Source: Pseudomonadota bacterium (lineage in GTDB: Bacteria > Pseudomonadota > Alphaproteobacteria > Acetobacterales > Acetobacteraceae). Taken from it: a stretch of DNA of 35,010 bases. Position numbers and translations under genes: made by a program. Shown here in pieces: positions 23,420 to 33,214 of the stretch (positions within the stretch are counted from its first letter, which is position 1; every line of letters starts with the position of its first letter). Below the pieces are notes generated by a model, which did no database searches, was not told the DNA's origin, and saw only the letters and a list, made by a program, of their open reading frames with translations. The DNA is taken from positions 1 to 35,010 of the forward strand of contig JAJZEV010000194.1 of NCBI GenBank assembly GCA_021805665.1, in the 5' to 3' direction.

Positions 23420-24775
23420 ATGACCCCTTCACGTTCTAACCCCACCGCCCGCCCGGTTCGGCGGCGCTCGGTGCTGGCCCTGGCGGCCGTACTGGCAGGC
23501 TGCGCCAGCTACCAGCCCCTGCCGTTGCCAACCGGGCACCAGCTTCATGACTCCGTCGCGGACCTGGACCCGGCCGGATGCGACACGGGCGGCGCGCTCG
23601 ACATCGACACGGTGGTCCGGCTGGCCCTTGCGAACAACCCCGACCTGCGGGCCGCACGCGCCCGGAATGGTGTTGCCGAGGGCCAGTTGCTGCAGGCCGG
23701 GCTGCTGCCGAACCCGTCGGTCACTGGTCTGTTCACCCCTGTCATGGCGGGCCCCGGGACCGCGTCGGCCTGGGCGGCCGGCTTCGGCACCGACCTTCGC
23801 TCGCTGATCACCCTGTCCAGCCGCCGCGACGCGTCCGCGGCAGCAGCCAGGCAGATCAGCGCCAGCATCCTGTGGCAGGAGTGGCAGACCGCGGGAAAAG
23901 TCCGTCTGCTGGTCATTCAGCGCGACGGCGACCGCCAGATGGCGGCTGTACTTCGGGAAACCAAAGTACTGCTGGACCAGCGCTATCGTCTGACCCGGGC
24001 AGCGGTTGCCGCGGGGGATGCGGATCTGACGGCGCTGTCGCCCGATCTGACGGCGCTGGGCGATGTCGATAAGCAGATCGACGACCTGGACCGGCAAAGC
24101 CAAACCCGCCGGCACGATCTGAACGCACTGCTGGGATTGCGTCCGGGGGCCGAAATTAAGCTTCGCCCGGTGGTGGAACCGCCGCCCGTCGATGCCGCGG
24201 CTGTTAGCGAGGACCTGGATTCACTGGCCGATCGCCGTCCGGACCTGATCGCGCTACGCATGGGATATGCCGCGGAAGATGCCAAACTGCGTTCGGCCAT
24301 CCTGTCGCAGTTTCCGGCACTGAACGTGGGGCTGGTCGGGGGCACGGATGACAACAATATCACAACGTTTGGGCCGCAAATCACGCTGGATCTGCCGATT
24401 TTCAACCGGAATCAGGGCAACATCGCCATTGAACGCGCGACCAGACTGCAACTGCGGGAGGAGTTCACGGCACGCCTGGCCGCAGCCGAAGGCGAAGCCA
24501 GCCGCATGCTCGACGATATCGTCCTCATCACCCGGCAGCTTCCACCGCTGCGCGCCCGGACGGCTGAGGTTTGGCAGATCGCCGCCAAGGCCGGGGCGGC
24601 CTTCGATGCCGGGAATTTGACCGAACGCGCCTATGTCGATTTCCTCGCGGCCCATCTCGCGCGCCAGCAGGAACTGTTGGTCCTGGAGCAAAGCCTGCGC
24701 GAACAACAAGCAGGGCTGGCAACCTTGATAGGTGCCGGCATGCCGGTTGTCACCTTGCCGCGGGACAGCGAGTGA
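23420..24775 (+). CDS. TolC-family outer membrane efflux lipoprotein
   Basis: The 451-residue protein has a lipoprotein signal peptide (basic RPVRRR, hydrophobic core, lipobox LAGC with Cys28) and two repeated OEP domains. The first includes LALANNPDLRAARARNGVAEGQLLQAGLLPNPS and the second ADRRPDLIALRMGYAAEDAKL, both typical of TolC/CusC-like channels. Such proteins form the outer-membrane exit duct of RND or ABC efflux systems. No inner-membrane pump or adaptor gene is nearby, so the partner is unknown. It is transcribed divergently from sufE, with 142 bases between the starts. Confidence 0.9.
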   Translation: MTPSRSNPTARPVRRRSVLALAAVLAGCASYQPLPLPTGHQLHDSVADLDPAGCDTGGALDIDTVVRLALANNPDLRAARARNGVAEGQLLQAGLLPNPSVTGLFTPVMAGPGTASAWAAGFGTDLRSLITLSSRRDASAAAARQISASILWQEWQTAGKVRLLVIQRDGDRQMAAVLRETKVLLDQRYRLTRAAVAAGDADLTALSPDLTALGDVDKQIDDLDRQSQTRRHDLNALLGLRPGAEIKLRPVVEPPPVDAAAVSEDLDSLADRRPDLIALRMGYAAEDAKLRSAILSQFPALNVGLVGGTDDNNITTFGPQITLDLPIFNRNQGNIAIERATRLQLREEFTARLAAAEGEASRMLDDIVLITRQLPPLRARTAEVWQIAAKAGAAFDAGNLTERAYVDFLAAHLARQQELLVLEQSLREQQAGLATLIGAGMPVVTLPRDSE

Positions 24776-25242
24776 TCGGCCGGCGTTGCCGATCGGGCTC
24801 AGGTTCAAAACCGCTCCGAACAGCCTGACCCGGGCGGTGACCGCATTATCGGGGATTTCGCGCGCCGCCAACCGGGTGGCGCCCGGCTCGCCGTATGCGG
24901 CGCGGTTCAGCGGCCGCCCCGGCGCGCCGTCGGGAAGGCCGGAAACACGAAGGCCGGGGGCCCTTCATGATGTGGCGGGTCAGTTCCATCTGTTCGGCAA
25001 ACACCGGGTCCGGGACCGTCAGACCCATACCGTCGGGCCGATCCACGGCGTAGATCCAGCCGCGTTTAGTTACACCCGGCGGAGCAACCCCGACGGAATG
25101 GCCGATCCGGTTCCGGTTCCGCCTGTGCGTTGGCAAACCATCTTTCCCTCGCCGCCATGGCCGGGACACGCCCTGCCATGACGACGAGTATTGTAACAGA
25201 GCCGACACTTCATCGTCGTTGTAACGACCGTTAGACCGACGC
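24776..25242. other. Intergenic region without a recognised gene
   Basis: About 0.47 kb between the convergent TolC-family and hslU genes. A minus-strand frame here includes the short stretch KRGWIYAVDRPDGMGLTV, which looks protein-like, but I cannot assign it and no good start exists. It may be a decayed gene end. I see no RNA gene or clear terminator. Confidence 0.45.
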
Positions 25243-26565
25243 CTACAGGATGAACCGGCTCAGGTCCCCTTTTTGTGCCAGCGGGGCGACTTTCTCCGCC
25301 ACGTAAGCGGCATCGACCACGAACGTCTCTCCGCCGCGATCCGTCGCGGTGAAGCTGATATCCTCCAGCAGCCGCTCCAGAACCGTGTGCAACCGCCGAG
25401 CGCCGATATTCTCGATGCGGTCGTTGATGTCGGCGGCGAGTTCGGCCAGAGCGTCCACCGCGTCGTCGCGGAAATCCAGCGTCACGCTCTCTGTCCCCAA
25501 CAGTGCGGAATACTGCTTCAGCAGAGAGTGTTCCGGTTCCGTCAGGATTCGGCGCAAGTCTTCGCGGGTCAGCGGCGACAGTTCGACGCGGATCGGCAGG
25601 CGTCCTTGCAGTTCCGGCAGCAGGTCGGACGGCTTGGCCAGCATGAAGGCGCCGGAAGCGATGAACAGGATGTGGTCGGTCTTCACCAGGCCGTATTTGG
25701 TGTTGACGGTCGTGCCCTCGATCAATGGCAGCAGGTCGCGCTGCACCCCTTCGCGGCTGACATCGCCGCCGCGAAACCCGCCCTCGCTGGTGCGGGCGCA
25801 GATCTTGTCGATCTCGTCCAGGAAGACGATGCCATTGTTCTCAGCGTGCGACACGGCTTCCTTGGTCAATTGTTCGTTATCGAGCAGATTATCCGCTTCC
25901 TCGGCCTCCAGGATACGGCGCGCCGCTTCCACGGTCATGCGCCGCTTCACCTGCGGACGGTTGCCCATGATGCCCTTCATCATCTCGCTGAGGTTGATCA
26001 CCTGACCGGGCGGCATGCCGGGCATATCGAACTGCCCGATCGGGGAGCTTCCCGGGTCCGAAACCGCGATCTCGATCTCTTTCTGCTCGAACTCGCCGTT
26101 GCGCAGCATGCGGCGGAACTTGGAGCGTGTGTCCGCCGCGGCCTCGTCGCCGACCAGCGCCGTGACCAGGCGTTCCTCGGCGGCGGCTTCGGCCTTGGCC
26201 TGCACGTTCTTGCGGCTGCTCTCGCGCAGCATGTTCAGGCTGGCATCGACCAGATCGCGGACGATGCTGTCCACATCGCGGCCGACATAACCGACCTCGG
26301 TGAATTTCGTCGCTTCCACTTTCAGGAACGGCGCCTGCGCCAGCTTGGCCAGCCGGCGGGCGATTTCCGTCTTGCCGCAGCCGGTCGGGCCGATCATCAG
26401 GATGTTCTTGGGGACCACCTCCTCCCGAATGCCCTCGGGCAGTTGCTGACGGCGCCAGCGATTGCGCAGCGCGATCGCCACCGCGCGCTTGGCGTCGGCC
26501 TGCCCCACGATGAAGCGGTCGAGTTCCGAGACGATCTCTCTCGGCGAGTATGTGGGGACATCCAT
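25243..26565 (-). CDS. hslU: ATP-dependent protease ATPase subunit HslU
   Basis: HslU is the AAA+ unfoldase of the HslUV (ClpYQ) protease. The 440-residue protein has the ClpX-type N-terminus [18 protein letters not shown], Walker A GPTGCGKT (residues 59-66), the GYVGRDV pore loop, an intermediate domain, Walker B VFLDEID and the C-terminal LSRFIL tail that docks into HslV. The ATG at 26565 overlaps the hslV stop (TAATG). A longer upstream frame covers hslV in the wrong frame and is not real coding. Confidence 0.97.
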   Translation of the reverse strand: MDVPTYSPREIVSELDRFIVGQADAKRAVAIALRNRWRRQQLPEGIREEVVPKNILMIGPTGCGKTEIARRLAKLAQAPFLKVEATKFTEVGYVGRDVDSIVRDLVDASLNMLRESSRKNVQAKAEAAAEERLVTALVGDEAAADTRSKFRRMLRNGEFEQKEIEIAVSDPGSSPIGQFDMPGMPPGQVINLSEMMKGIMGNRPQVKRRMTVEAARRILEAEEADNLLDNEQLTKEAVSHAENNGIVFLDEIDKICARTSEGGFRGGDVSREGVQRDLLPLIEGTTVNTKYGLVKTDHILFIASGAFMLAKPSDLLPELQGRLPIRVELSPLTREDLRRILTEPEHSLLKQYSALLGTESVTLDFRDDAVDALAELAADINDRIENIGARRLHTVLERLLEDISFTATDRGGETFVVDAAYVAEKVAPLAQKGDLSRFIL

Positions 26566-27131
26566 TAGATCGACTCGACGATGGTGTTGCCGTTGGTATA
26601 GACGCAGATGCCGGCGGCTATTTTCATGGCCCGCCGGGCGATTTCCTCCGCCGTGAGGTCCGGGACCGACAGCAGGGCGCGGGCGGCCGCCAGGGCATAA
26701 TTGCCGCCGGAGCCGATGCCGATCACGCCATCCTCCGGTTCCAGCACGTCGCCGTTGCCGGTCAGCGTAAAGCTGCGATCCTTGTCGGCGACCGCCATCA
26801 AGGCTTCCAGCCGGCGCAGATAGCGGTCGGTGCGCCAGTCCTTGGCCAATTCGACGCAGGCGCGTTCCAACTGGTTCGGATAGCGTTCCAGCTTCGTCTC
26901 CAGCCGCTCCAGCAGCGTGAAGGCGTCGGCGGTGGCCCCGGCAAAACCGGCGATCACAGTCCCGCCAGCGCCAATCCGGCGCACCTTTCGCGCGTTTCCT
27001 TTTACGATGGTCTGTCCCATCGAAACCTGGCCGTCGCCGGCCATCGTGACGTTGCCATCCCGCCTTACGCACAGGATGGTGGTGCCGTGCCACCCGATCG
27101 GGTCGGCAGCGGCGTTCATGAGGTTCTGCAT
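26565..27131 (-). CDS. hslV: ATP-dependent protease peptidase subunit HslV
   Basis: HslV is the proteasome-like threonine peptidase of the HslUV complex. In the 188-residue precursor a 16-residue leader (ending GWHG) precedes Thr17, the catalytic N-terminal threonine exposed after self-cleavage (TTILCVRR). The [30 protein letters not shown] and [16 protein letters not shown] segments are characteristic. An alternative ATG at 27119 would give a shorter leader; neither has a strong ribosome site. It is the first gene of a two-gene operon with hslU, with a one-base overlap. Confidence 0.96.
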   Translation of the reverse strand: MQNLMNAAADPIGWHGTTILCVRRDGNVTMAGDGQVSMGQTIVKGNARKVRRIGAGGTVIAGFAGATADAFTLLERLETKLERYPNQLERACVELAKDWRTDRYLRRLEALMAVADKDRSFTLTGNGDVLEPEDGVIGIGSGGNYALAAARALLSVPDLTAEEIARRAMKIAAGICVYTNGNTIVESI

Positions 27132-27297
27132 AGCGGGGCTAAATGGCGATGCCGCACGGTTTGGGCAAGGGCATCCGTGCGCGGACCTGACGTGGACCCG
27201 ACCGAAGCATTACAAGGAGCCTGGGCGCTTGCCTCTGACAGTCGAACATTCATATGCGGATCGTGTTTTCAACCCGGTTCATTCCAGCCAGAACCCA

Positions 27298-28464
27298 TTG
27301 AATGCCCCGCCCGGCCGGCGGCCGCCCCGCCGCCGCATTCTTTTCACCAAGCTCGGTTCATTTTCATATACGAATGAAAAGCTGAACGGACAGCTTGCGA
27401 TGCGGTTTCCTAATCACGATATCGAAATATTCGACGTTAAGGAGTATGTTAAGCGGCGGCTTGGTCCGGCCGCGCTGAACGTGCTGATCGAGGTGATGAC
27501 TTACGGACCGTCCGTCCTGAAGAACCGGTCGCAGTTGCATGCGTTTTTCTTCATGACGCCATTCATGTTCCGCCTTCTGTCGGCGGCAATCGCTCGGACC
27601 TTCGCCTCAAGGGCGGACGAATTCGATTTTTCGATCCAGACACAGGGGATTTTCGACGGCCGCATCCCCGGACTGCCCCACCTGATCTACACCGATTACA
27701 CCTTCATGGATACGATGAACGAACCGGAGCCAGATCGCCGGCTGTTCCGTTCGCCGACATACCTGAAATATGAAACCGCGCTGTTTCGACAAGCCGACAG
27801 GATCGCCGCCACCAGCGGGTTCGTGGAACGGACACTGGTTGACCGTTACGGCTGTGACCGGTCCCGGGTGCGGACGGTTCATATCGGGGCCAATATCGAT
27901 ATCGTTCCGTCTGAAACGACAATCGCCCGTTATGCCGCCAATCATGTCCTCTTCGTCGGCGTGGAGTGGGAGCGTAAGGGCGGCCCGGCTTTGCTTGAAG
28001 CCTTTACCGAGGTCGCCCGCACGTATCCGGATGCCCGCCTGACGATCGTCGGCTGCTCCCCCAATGTGTCGCACCCCCAGATCGCGGTGGCCGGGAAACA
28101 ACCGCGCGACCGCGTGGCACGCTATTTTCAGGCAGCGTCGGTCTTCTGCATGCCCAGCGTCGTCGAACCGCTGGGAATCGCGGCGATCGAAGCGTCGTTA
28201 TTCCGCCTGCCGGTGATCGCCACCCGGGTTCCGGGTTTTTTTGAAACCGTGACCGACGGAAAAACCGGCATCCTGGTTCCCCCAAACGATCCCGCCGCCC
28301 TGGCCGCGGCGATGCGCCTGCTGTTCGATAATCCGGCCCTGGGCCAGCGCATGGGGCTGGCGGGGTTCGAGCGTAACCGCACGCGCTTCGACTGGAACCG
28401 GGTCGGCCGGCAATTGCATCGGATGGCCTGCGCCATCGTGCCGGGTCTCGCCACCGCGGCCTGA
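27298..28464 (+). CDS. Glycosyltransferase, GT4 family
   Basis: The product is a GT-B fold transferase. The C-terminal domain shows strand [18 protein letters not shown], the segment LTIVGCSP and the E-x7-E motif [11 protein letters not shown] that binds the nucleotide-sugar donor. The N-terminal domain begins [20 protein letters not shown]. The start is uncertain: the first ATG in frame (27400) would remove the first strand, so I used the TTG at 27298, giving 388 residues, though no good ribosome site precedes it. The acceptor and donor are unknown. Base composition is less GC-extreme than in the neighbours, hinting at possible transfer. Confidence 0.82.
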   Translation: MNAPPGRRPPRRRILFTKLGSFSYTNEKLNGQLAMRFPNHDIEIFDVKEYVKRRLGPAALNVLIEVMTYGPSVLKNRSQLHAFFFMTPFMFRLLSAAIARTFASRADEFDFSIQTQGIFDGRIPGLPHLIYTDYTFMDTMNEPEPDRRLFRSPTYLKYETALFRQADRIAATSGFVERTLVDRYGCDRSRVRTVHIGANIDIVPSETTIARYAANHVLFVGVEWERKGGPALLEAFTEVARTYPDARLTIVGCSPNVSHPQIAVAGKQPRDRVARYFQAASVFCMPSVVEPLGIAAIEASLFRLPVIATRVPGFFETVTDGKTGILVPPNDPAALAAAMRLLFDNPALGQRMGLAGFERNRTRFDWNRVGRQLHRMACAIVPGLATAA

Positions 28465-28529
28465 CGCCCCGCCCCTTCCCTATGTCCGGTTCACACCTTA
28501 ATGAACGCCAACCGGACAGAGGATTGACG

Positions 28530-29513
28530 ATGGCCCGAACTCTAAAGGTCGCGGTCCAGATGGACCCGATGGACAGTATCAACATCGACGGCGATTCCAC
28601 CTTCGCGCTGATGCTGGAAGCCCAGGCACGCGGCCATGCGCTGTGGCACTACGAAGTGCGGCACATGGCGCTGAAGGAAGGCCGTTCCCGCCCCGGCGGC
28701 GGCAAGCAGGAGGAGCGGCTGTTCGCCCGTGGCCATGCGGTCAAGGTCGCCCGCCGCCACGGCGCCCATTTCGAATTCGGGCCGATGGAGACGGTGGATC
28801 TGGGCAGCATGGACGTGGTGCTGATGCGCCAGGACCCGCCGTTCGATATGGCCTATATCACCGCGACCCATATGCTGGAGCACATCCAGCCCGGCACCCT
28901 GATCGTCAACGACCCGGCCGCGGTGCGCAATGCGCCGGAGAAAATCCTGGTGACGCATTTCCCCGACCTGATGCCGCCCACGCTGATTACGTGGGACGTG
29001 GACGCCATCCGGTCGTTCCGCGCGGAATACAAGGACATCATCGTCAAGCCATTGTTCGGCAACGGCGGCGCGGGCGTGTTCCGCATCAAGCCGGACGACG
29101 AAAACCTTGCATCGCTGCTGGAAATGCACTTCGCCCGGTCGCGGGAGCCGCTGATGATCCAGCGCTACGAAGCCGCCGTGCGCCTGGGCGACAAGCGCAT
29201 CATCCTGGTGGACGGCGAACCGGCCGGCGCCATCAACCGTGTCCCGGCGGCCGGCGAGGCCCGGTCCAACATGCATGTCGGCGGCCGCCCGGAAAAATCC
29301 CCCCTAACCAAGCGCGACCTTGAAATCTGCGCGGCGATCGGGCCGACATTGCGCGATCAGGGCATGATCTTCGTGGGCATCGACGTAATCGGCGACTATC
29401 TGACGGAAATCAACGTCACATCCCCGACTGGCCTGCAGGAAATCGCCCGCTTCGACGGCGTGCATATCGAAAAGACGATCTGGGACCGCATCGAGGAGAA
29501 AGTGGCGGCGTAA
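28530..29513 (+). CDS. gshB: Glutathione synthetase
   Basis: This ATP-grasp ligase joins gamma-glutamylcysteine and glycine to make glutathione. The 327-residue protein starts [19 protein letters not shown], a family hallmark, and contains [19 protein letters not shown], the ATP-binding [14 protein letters not shown] and the metal/ATP site region [21 protein letters not shown]. The ATG at 28530 is preceded by AGAGGA; an upstream in-frame ATG at 28482 would add 16 non-conserved residues. It lies 65 bases after the glycosyltransferase gene. Confidence 0.97.
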   Translation: MARTLKVAVQMDPMDSINIDGDSTFALMLEAQARGHALWHYEVRHMALKEGRSRPGGGKQEERLFARGHAVKVARRHGAHFEFGPMETVDLGSMDVVLMRQDPPFDMAYITATHMLEHIQPGTLIVNDPAAVRNAPEKILVTHFPDLMPPTLITWDVDAIRSFRAEYKDIIVKPLFGNGGAGVFRIKPDDENLASLLEMHFARSREPLMIQRYEAAVRLGDKRIILVDGEPAGAINRVPAAGEARSNMHVGGRPEKSPLTKRDLEICAAIGPTLRDQGMIFVGIDVIGDYLTEINVTSPTGLQEIARFDGVHIEKTIWDRIEEKVAA

Positions 29514-29531
29514 CGCCCGGAAGGAAACACC

Positions 29532-30284
29532 ATGCCGTTCTATGAAAGAGGCGACGTCCGGATACACTACGAGGAATCCGGCTCCGGATTCCCGTTATTG
29601 CTGATACCCGGCGGCGGGCTGAACGCGACCGTCGGATTTTTCACCAACGGCGCCCCTTTCGATCCGTTCGCCGCGTTCGCCGGCGACTATCGCTGCATCG
29701 CGATGGATTTGCGGAATGCCAATGGCGGCCAGTCCTCCGGCCCGGTCGAAATCGACCGGCCGTGGGATTCGTATGCCGATGATCAGCTGGGGCTGATGGA
29801 CCACCTGGGCATCGATCGGTTCATGGTGATGGGCTTTTGCATCGGCGGCCCGTTCATCTGGAACCTGCTTCGCCGCGCGCCGGGCCGGATTGTCGCCGCC
29901 GTGCTGGCGCAACCCAGCGGATCGCGGCCGGAGATGCGCGATTTGTTCTACGAAACCAACATGGCTGGCTGGGGGCCGGCCCTGTGCGCGAGACGGCCGG
30001 ATGTGACGATGCAAACGGTCGAGGCGTTCCTGAGCCGGATGTACCGCTCCAACCCCGATTTCGTGTTCACGGTGACGCGGGATTTCGTACGCGGCTGCCA
30101 AACACCGATTCTGGTGTTACCTGACGATATTCCGGCACATCCCTACGCCGTGGCGATGGAGTCCGCCAAGTTGGCACCCAACGCACAGGTCAGCCTGTAT
30201 CCGTGGAAGGATCCAAAGGAACTGATTCCGCTGGCAGTGCGGCATGTGCGGACGTTCTTGAAGGCCAATCTGCCGCCACCGTAG
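29532..30284 (+). CDS. Alpha/beta hydrolase with Cys at the nucleophile position
   Basis: The 250-residue protein has the alpha/beta hydrolase fold: the oxyanion-hole segment LLLIPGGGLNATVG, the strand YRCIAMDLRNANGGQSSG and the nucleophile elbow GFCIGG. The residue at the elbow is Cys103 rather than Ser. A candidate acid is Asp198/Asp199 (LVLPDD). The usual GH-type catalytic histidine near the C-terminus is not obvious; His203 and His238 are the only candidates. Cys nucleophiles are known in dienelactone hydrolases. The ATG has an AAGGAA ribosome site and lies 18 bases after gshB, so they may be co-transcribed. The substrate is unknown. Confidence 0.85.
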   Translation: MPFYERGDVRIHYEESGSGFPLLLIPGGGLNATVGFFTNGAPFDPFAAFAGDYRCIAMDLRNANGGQSSGPVEIDRPWDSYADDQLGLMDHLGIDRFMVMGFCIGGPFIWNLLRRAPGRIVAAVLAQPSGSRPEMRDLFYETNMAGWGPALCARRPDVTMQTVEAFLSRMYRSNPDFVFTVTRDFVRGCQTPILVLPDDIPAHPYAVAMESAKLAPNAQVSLYPWKDPKELIPLAVRHVRTFLKANLPPP

Positions 30285-30327
30285 CGCACGGGAGTCGCAT
30301 GACATTGCTTCGCACTGCATCCATCGC

Positions 30328-30342
30328 TATCATTAAGTGATA
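30328..30342. promoter_or_regulatory. Small palindrome upstream of parD, candidate operator
   Basis: TATCA-TTAAG-TGATA is a perfect 5-bp inverted repeat in an AT-rich tract, 15 bases before the parD ATG. ParD-type antitoxins repress their own operon through such palindromes, so this is a likely operator overlapping the promoter. Confidence 0.5.
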
Positions 30343-30357
30343 ATCGGATGGTTATCT

Positions 30358-30624
30358 ATGCCAACCAGCTACACACTCGGTTCGCATTTTGAGGCTTTCG
30401 TTCAGGCCCAACTCACCAGCGGACGCTACAACAACGCCAGCGAGGTGCTGCGCGACGCACTTCGATTGATGGAGGAGCGCGAACGCCGGTTGGCAGCGTT
30501 AGATACCGTGATCGCCCGGGGCCTGTCGGACATTGAATCGGGTCACGTTTCTCCTGCCGGCGACGTCTTCGACTCCCTGGACAAAAAATATGCCCGGATG
30601 GCGGCCGAACGCGGCAGGCCGTGA
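30358..30624 (+). CDS. parD: ParD-type antitoxin (ribbon-helix-helix)
   Basis: The 88-residue protein has an N-terminal ribbon-helix-helix: the strand TSYTLGSHFEAFVQAQLTSG and helix RYNNASEVLRDALRLMEERE match the ParD/CopG pattern. The C-terminal part would wrap the toxin (KKYARMAAERGRP). I chose the ATG at 30358, as the seven residues upstream are not conserved. The stop overlaps the GTG of the toxin gene by four bases (GTGA), the normal antitoxin-first arrangement. It neutralises ParE and represses the operon. Confidence 0.93.
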   Translation: MPTSYTLGSHFEAFVQAQLTSGRYNNASEVLRDALRLMEERERRLAALDTVIARGLSDIESGHVSPAGDVFDSLDKKYARMAAERGRP

Positions 30625-30920
30625 GGGTTGTACTTTCGGACGCCGCCAGGCTCGGTCTTGAACAGATCGGCGACTATATCGCGCGCGATAATCCCACCAG
30701 GGCACGTTCATTCATTGCGGAATTGAGGACCGCCTGCCTGATGCTCGGTGAAATGCCCCGGGCCTTTCCGCTTGTCCCGCGTTATGAAAGCCTCGGCGTT
30801 CGCCGCCGCCCGCACGGTAATTATTCGATCTTTTATCGTGTCGATCAAGACCGCGTATCGGTCGTGCAAATTCTGCACGGTCCGCGGGATTATGAGGCTA
30901 TACTTTTTCCCGATCCCTAA
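30621..30920 (+). CDS. parE: ParE/RelE-family toxin
   Basis: The 99-residue protein begins with GTG and has the ParE pattern: a first strand MRVVLSDAARLGLEQIGDYI, the helix NPTRARSFIAELR, the segment RRRPHGNYSIFYRV and the C-terminal VVQILHGPRDY. ParE toxins act on DNA gyrase; RelE relatives cleave mRNA, and the I-x-R-V-x-H-G-x-R-D pattern favours ParE. The pair appears complete and undamaged. Confidence 0.93.
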   Translation: MRVVLSDAARLGLEQIGDYIARDNPTRARSFIAELRTACLMLGEMPRAFPLVPRYESLGVRRRPHGNYSIFYRVDQDRVSVVQILHGPRDYEAILFPDP

Positions 30921-31060
30921 ACGATGGAAACCGCCCGGCGTCCTTGACGTTCGATGATGCTCCCGGTCGATCGCCCGTTGGCATCGAATGTCCGCACACT
31001 TTGCCGGTGTCGCTGGCGGATCCCGTTCGGCAACACCGGCAGTTCGTTACATCTGCAACT

Positions 31061-32311
31061 TCAGGCGAACGATTCCGTCATGGCCGAATAGACCAGCGTC
31101 CGAAGGTCGCGGCGAAGCGTTAACCGGGCCTCGCTGCCGATGACTTGGGTCATGAAGACGACGGCAAGGTCTTCGGCCGGATCGATCCAAAACGCGGTGG
31201 AGGCCGCACCGCCCCAGAAATACTCGCCCAGCGTGCCTGGCAGACGCGTTCTGGCGACATTGACGTTGACGCCGCAGCCGATGGAAAAGCCGATGCCGGA
31301 ATAGCCCGCCTCGCTGAACATGCCCGGCGGCGCCATGTGGGCCAGTTCCTGATTGTTCGGCAGATGGTTCAGACTGAACAGCGCCACCGTCTTGGGGCTG
31401 AGTATCTGCACCCCGTCCAGCGTTCCACCCGCCAGCATCATGCGGCAGAACCGCATGTAATCGTGCGCGGTCGATAGCAGCCCACCGCCGCCGGATTCCA
31501 GGGCCGGGGGCTCGGCAAAGAAGCTTTTGCCCGCGTCGTCCTGCACTTTGATGCCCCCGGCCCCGTCGGGCATGTAGCAGGACGACAGCCGATCCAGTTT
31601 CTCCGGCCGGCACCAGAACGCGGTATCGGTCATGCCCAACGGCTCAAACAGGCGGGTGCGCAGGAATTCGCTGAACTTCATGCCGCTGAGCTTCTGCACA
31701 AGGTAGCCCATCACGTCGATCGATACGGAGTAGTTCCATTGCGTTCCGGGCGAAAATTCCAGCGGAAGGGCGGATAGCTGCTCGATCATCGTGTCGAGTC
31801 CGCCCTCGGTGTTGAACTCCGCCACCCGCAGCCGGCGGTATGCGGCATCGACGCCGGTGCGGTTCATGAACCCGTAGGTCAGGCCAGAGGTGTGGGTGAC
31901 GAGATCCACCACCTTCATCGGCCGCTCGACCGGGGTGGTGATGAAGCTGGGTGTTGCGGTGGGAATCAGGCTGGGCATTCCGGTGGAATAGACGCCCTGG
32001 TTCCGGAACGATGGGATATGGGTTGCCACATCGTCGTCCAGACCGATCAAGCCTTCCTCGGCCAGCATCATCAGCGCCACGGATGTGATCGGCTTGCTCA
32101 TGGAGTAGATGCGGAAAATCGTATCCTCGCGCATCGCCTTGCCGCGTTCCAGGTCCATGTGGCCGGACAGTCCGGTGTGAACCAACCGGCCGTGGCGATA
32201 GATCATGGTCATCAGCCCGGGCAATTTTCCGGTTTCGACATAGCGTTGTCGCATGACGTCGTCCAACCGAGCGAGACGAGCTGAAGAAAGGCCGCTGGAT
32301 TCTGGATTCAT
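31061..32311 (-). CDS. Serine beta-lactamase/esterase, class C-like (EstB type)
   Basis: The 416-residue protein belongs to the Beta-lactamase family (class C/DD-peptidase fold). It has S-x-x-K as Ser70-M-S-Lys73 in RIYSMSKPITSVAL, and a Tyr motif at Tyr194 (WNYSVS). No signal peptide is visible, which favours a cytoplasmic esterase or lactone-type hydrolase rather than an antibiotic-resistance enzyme. It lies 29 bases after the SDR gene on the same strand, suggesting a two-gene transcript. Substrate unknown. Confidence 0.88.
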   Translation of the reverse strand: MNPESSGLSSARLARLDDVMRQRYVETGKLPGLMTMIYRHGRLVHTGLSGHMDLERGKAMREDTIFRIYSMSKPITSVALMMLAEEGLIGLDDDVATHIPSFRNQGVYSTGMPSLIPTATPSFITTPVERPMKVVDLVTHTSGLTYGFMNRTGVDAAYRRLRVAEFNTEGGLDTMIEQLSALPLEFSPGTQWNYSVSIDVMGYLVQKLSGMKFSEFLRTRLFEPLGMTDTAFWCRPEKLDRLSSCYMPDGAGGIKVQDDAGKSFFAEPPALESGGGGLLSTAHDYMRFCRMMLAGGTLDGVQILSPKTVALFSLNHLPNNQELAHMAPPGMFSEAGYSGIGFSIGCGVNVNVARTRLPGTLGEYFWGGAASTAFWIDPAEDLAVVFMTQVIGSEARLTLRRDLRTLVYSAMTESFA

Positions 32312-32340
32312 AGGTTATCCTAACTTGTTTTATTCGTTTC

Positions 32341-33093
32341 TCAATGAAATATTCTACCCGAGTCGATAACGACCGTCTGGCCGGTCATTGTGCCTGTCCG
32401 GCACATTGCCACGACCATATCCGCACAGTCTTCTTTGTCGGCGGGTTTCTTCAGCAGCGACCCGGACGCAGACCGCTCGATCATGTCCGGCCGCAGGTTG
32501 GCGGTGGCGCGCGTGCCCTCGATCAGCCCGGGTGCCACGCAGTTCACCAGGGTTTCCGGTGCCAGCGCCACCGCCATGCAACGGGTCAGGTGGATCAAGC
32601 CGGCCTTCGATACCGCATAGGCGATGGAGGACCCCACCGGATGCAGACCCGCCACCGACGCGATATTCACGATCCGTCCCTGCCCTTGCGCTTTCATGAC
32701 CGGCGCCACCGCCTTCGTCAGTTGCATCGGTCCTGTCAGGTTGACGGCGATGATCTTGTCCCACTCCTCGATCGTCAGGTCATCCAGGTCCGCAAATGGG
32801 ATTGCCTTGTTATAAGCGGCGTCGTTGACCAGAATATCCAGCCGGCCGAAGCGGTTTGTTACATTTCTGACAAGATGTTCGACAGCCGAGCCGTCGGCGA
32901 TGTCGCAAGCAAACGCTGCGGCTTCGATTTGGTATTTCGATTTCAGTTCGCTGGCGACACTCTCCGCCTGATCTTTACTTCGGGCGTACATGACAGCGAT
33001 ATGGACACCCTCCCGGGCCAGCGCGTGGCAGATGCGTTGCCCAAGTCCGCCATTCCCCCCCGTGACCAGCGCCACCGTGCCTTTAAGGTCCAT
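32341..33093 (-). CDS. SDR family oxidoreductase (3-oxoacyl-ACP reductase-like)
   Basis: The 250-residue protein is a classical short-chain dehydrogenase. It has the cofactor motif TGGNGGLG (residues 11-18), Asn-Asp-Ala-Ala (90-93) where NNAG is usual, and the catalytic Ser146, Tyr159 and Lys163 (YAVSK). The ATG at 33093 has an AGGGAG ribosome site; an upstream longer frame overlaps the divergent promoter. It is probably the first gene of a leftward unit with the beta-lactamase-like gene. The substrate is not evident. Confidence 0.92.
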   Translation of the reverse strand: MDLKGTVALVTGGNGGLGQRICHALAREGVHIAVMYARSKDQAESVASELKSKYQIEAAAFACDIADGSAVEHLVRNVTNRFGRLDILVNDAAYNKAIPFADLDDLTIEEWDKIIAVNLTGPMQLTKAVAPVMKAQGQGRIVNIASVAGLHPVGSSIAYAVSKAGLIHLTRCMAVALAPETLVNCVAPGLIEGTRATANLRPDMIERSASGSLLKKPADKEDCADMVVAMCRTGTMTGQTVVIDSGRIFH

Positions 33094-33214
33094 GAACCGT
33101 CTCCCTGACAGGTAGATTGCTACCGAACCCGGCATCCGGCAACCCAACGGTATTCGCGGCACGGCGTTTGGGATAACATTGGTCAACACGACAAAAAGCC
33201 CGGGGAAAAATCCA
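33094..33214. promoter_or_regulatory. Divergent promoter region between the SDR and amidohydrolase genes
   Basis: 121 bases separate two divergent starts, so both promoters must lie here. I see no convincing -35/-10 pair or operator by eye. Confidence 0.45.

Noticed and set aside
25273..26568. 431-residue plus-strand frame opposite hslU
   Set aside because: hslU is unambiguous on the minus strand; the frame is a GC shadow.
26566..27093. N-terminal extension of HslU through the hslV region
   Set aside because: The extension reads hslV in the wrong frame; the TAATG junction gives the correct HslU start.
31061..32311. Antibiotic-resistance beta-lactamase
   Set aside because: The fold motifs fit, but no signal peptide is present and the context is catabolic, so an esterase-type role is more likely.
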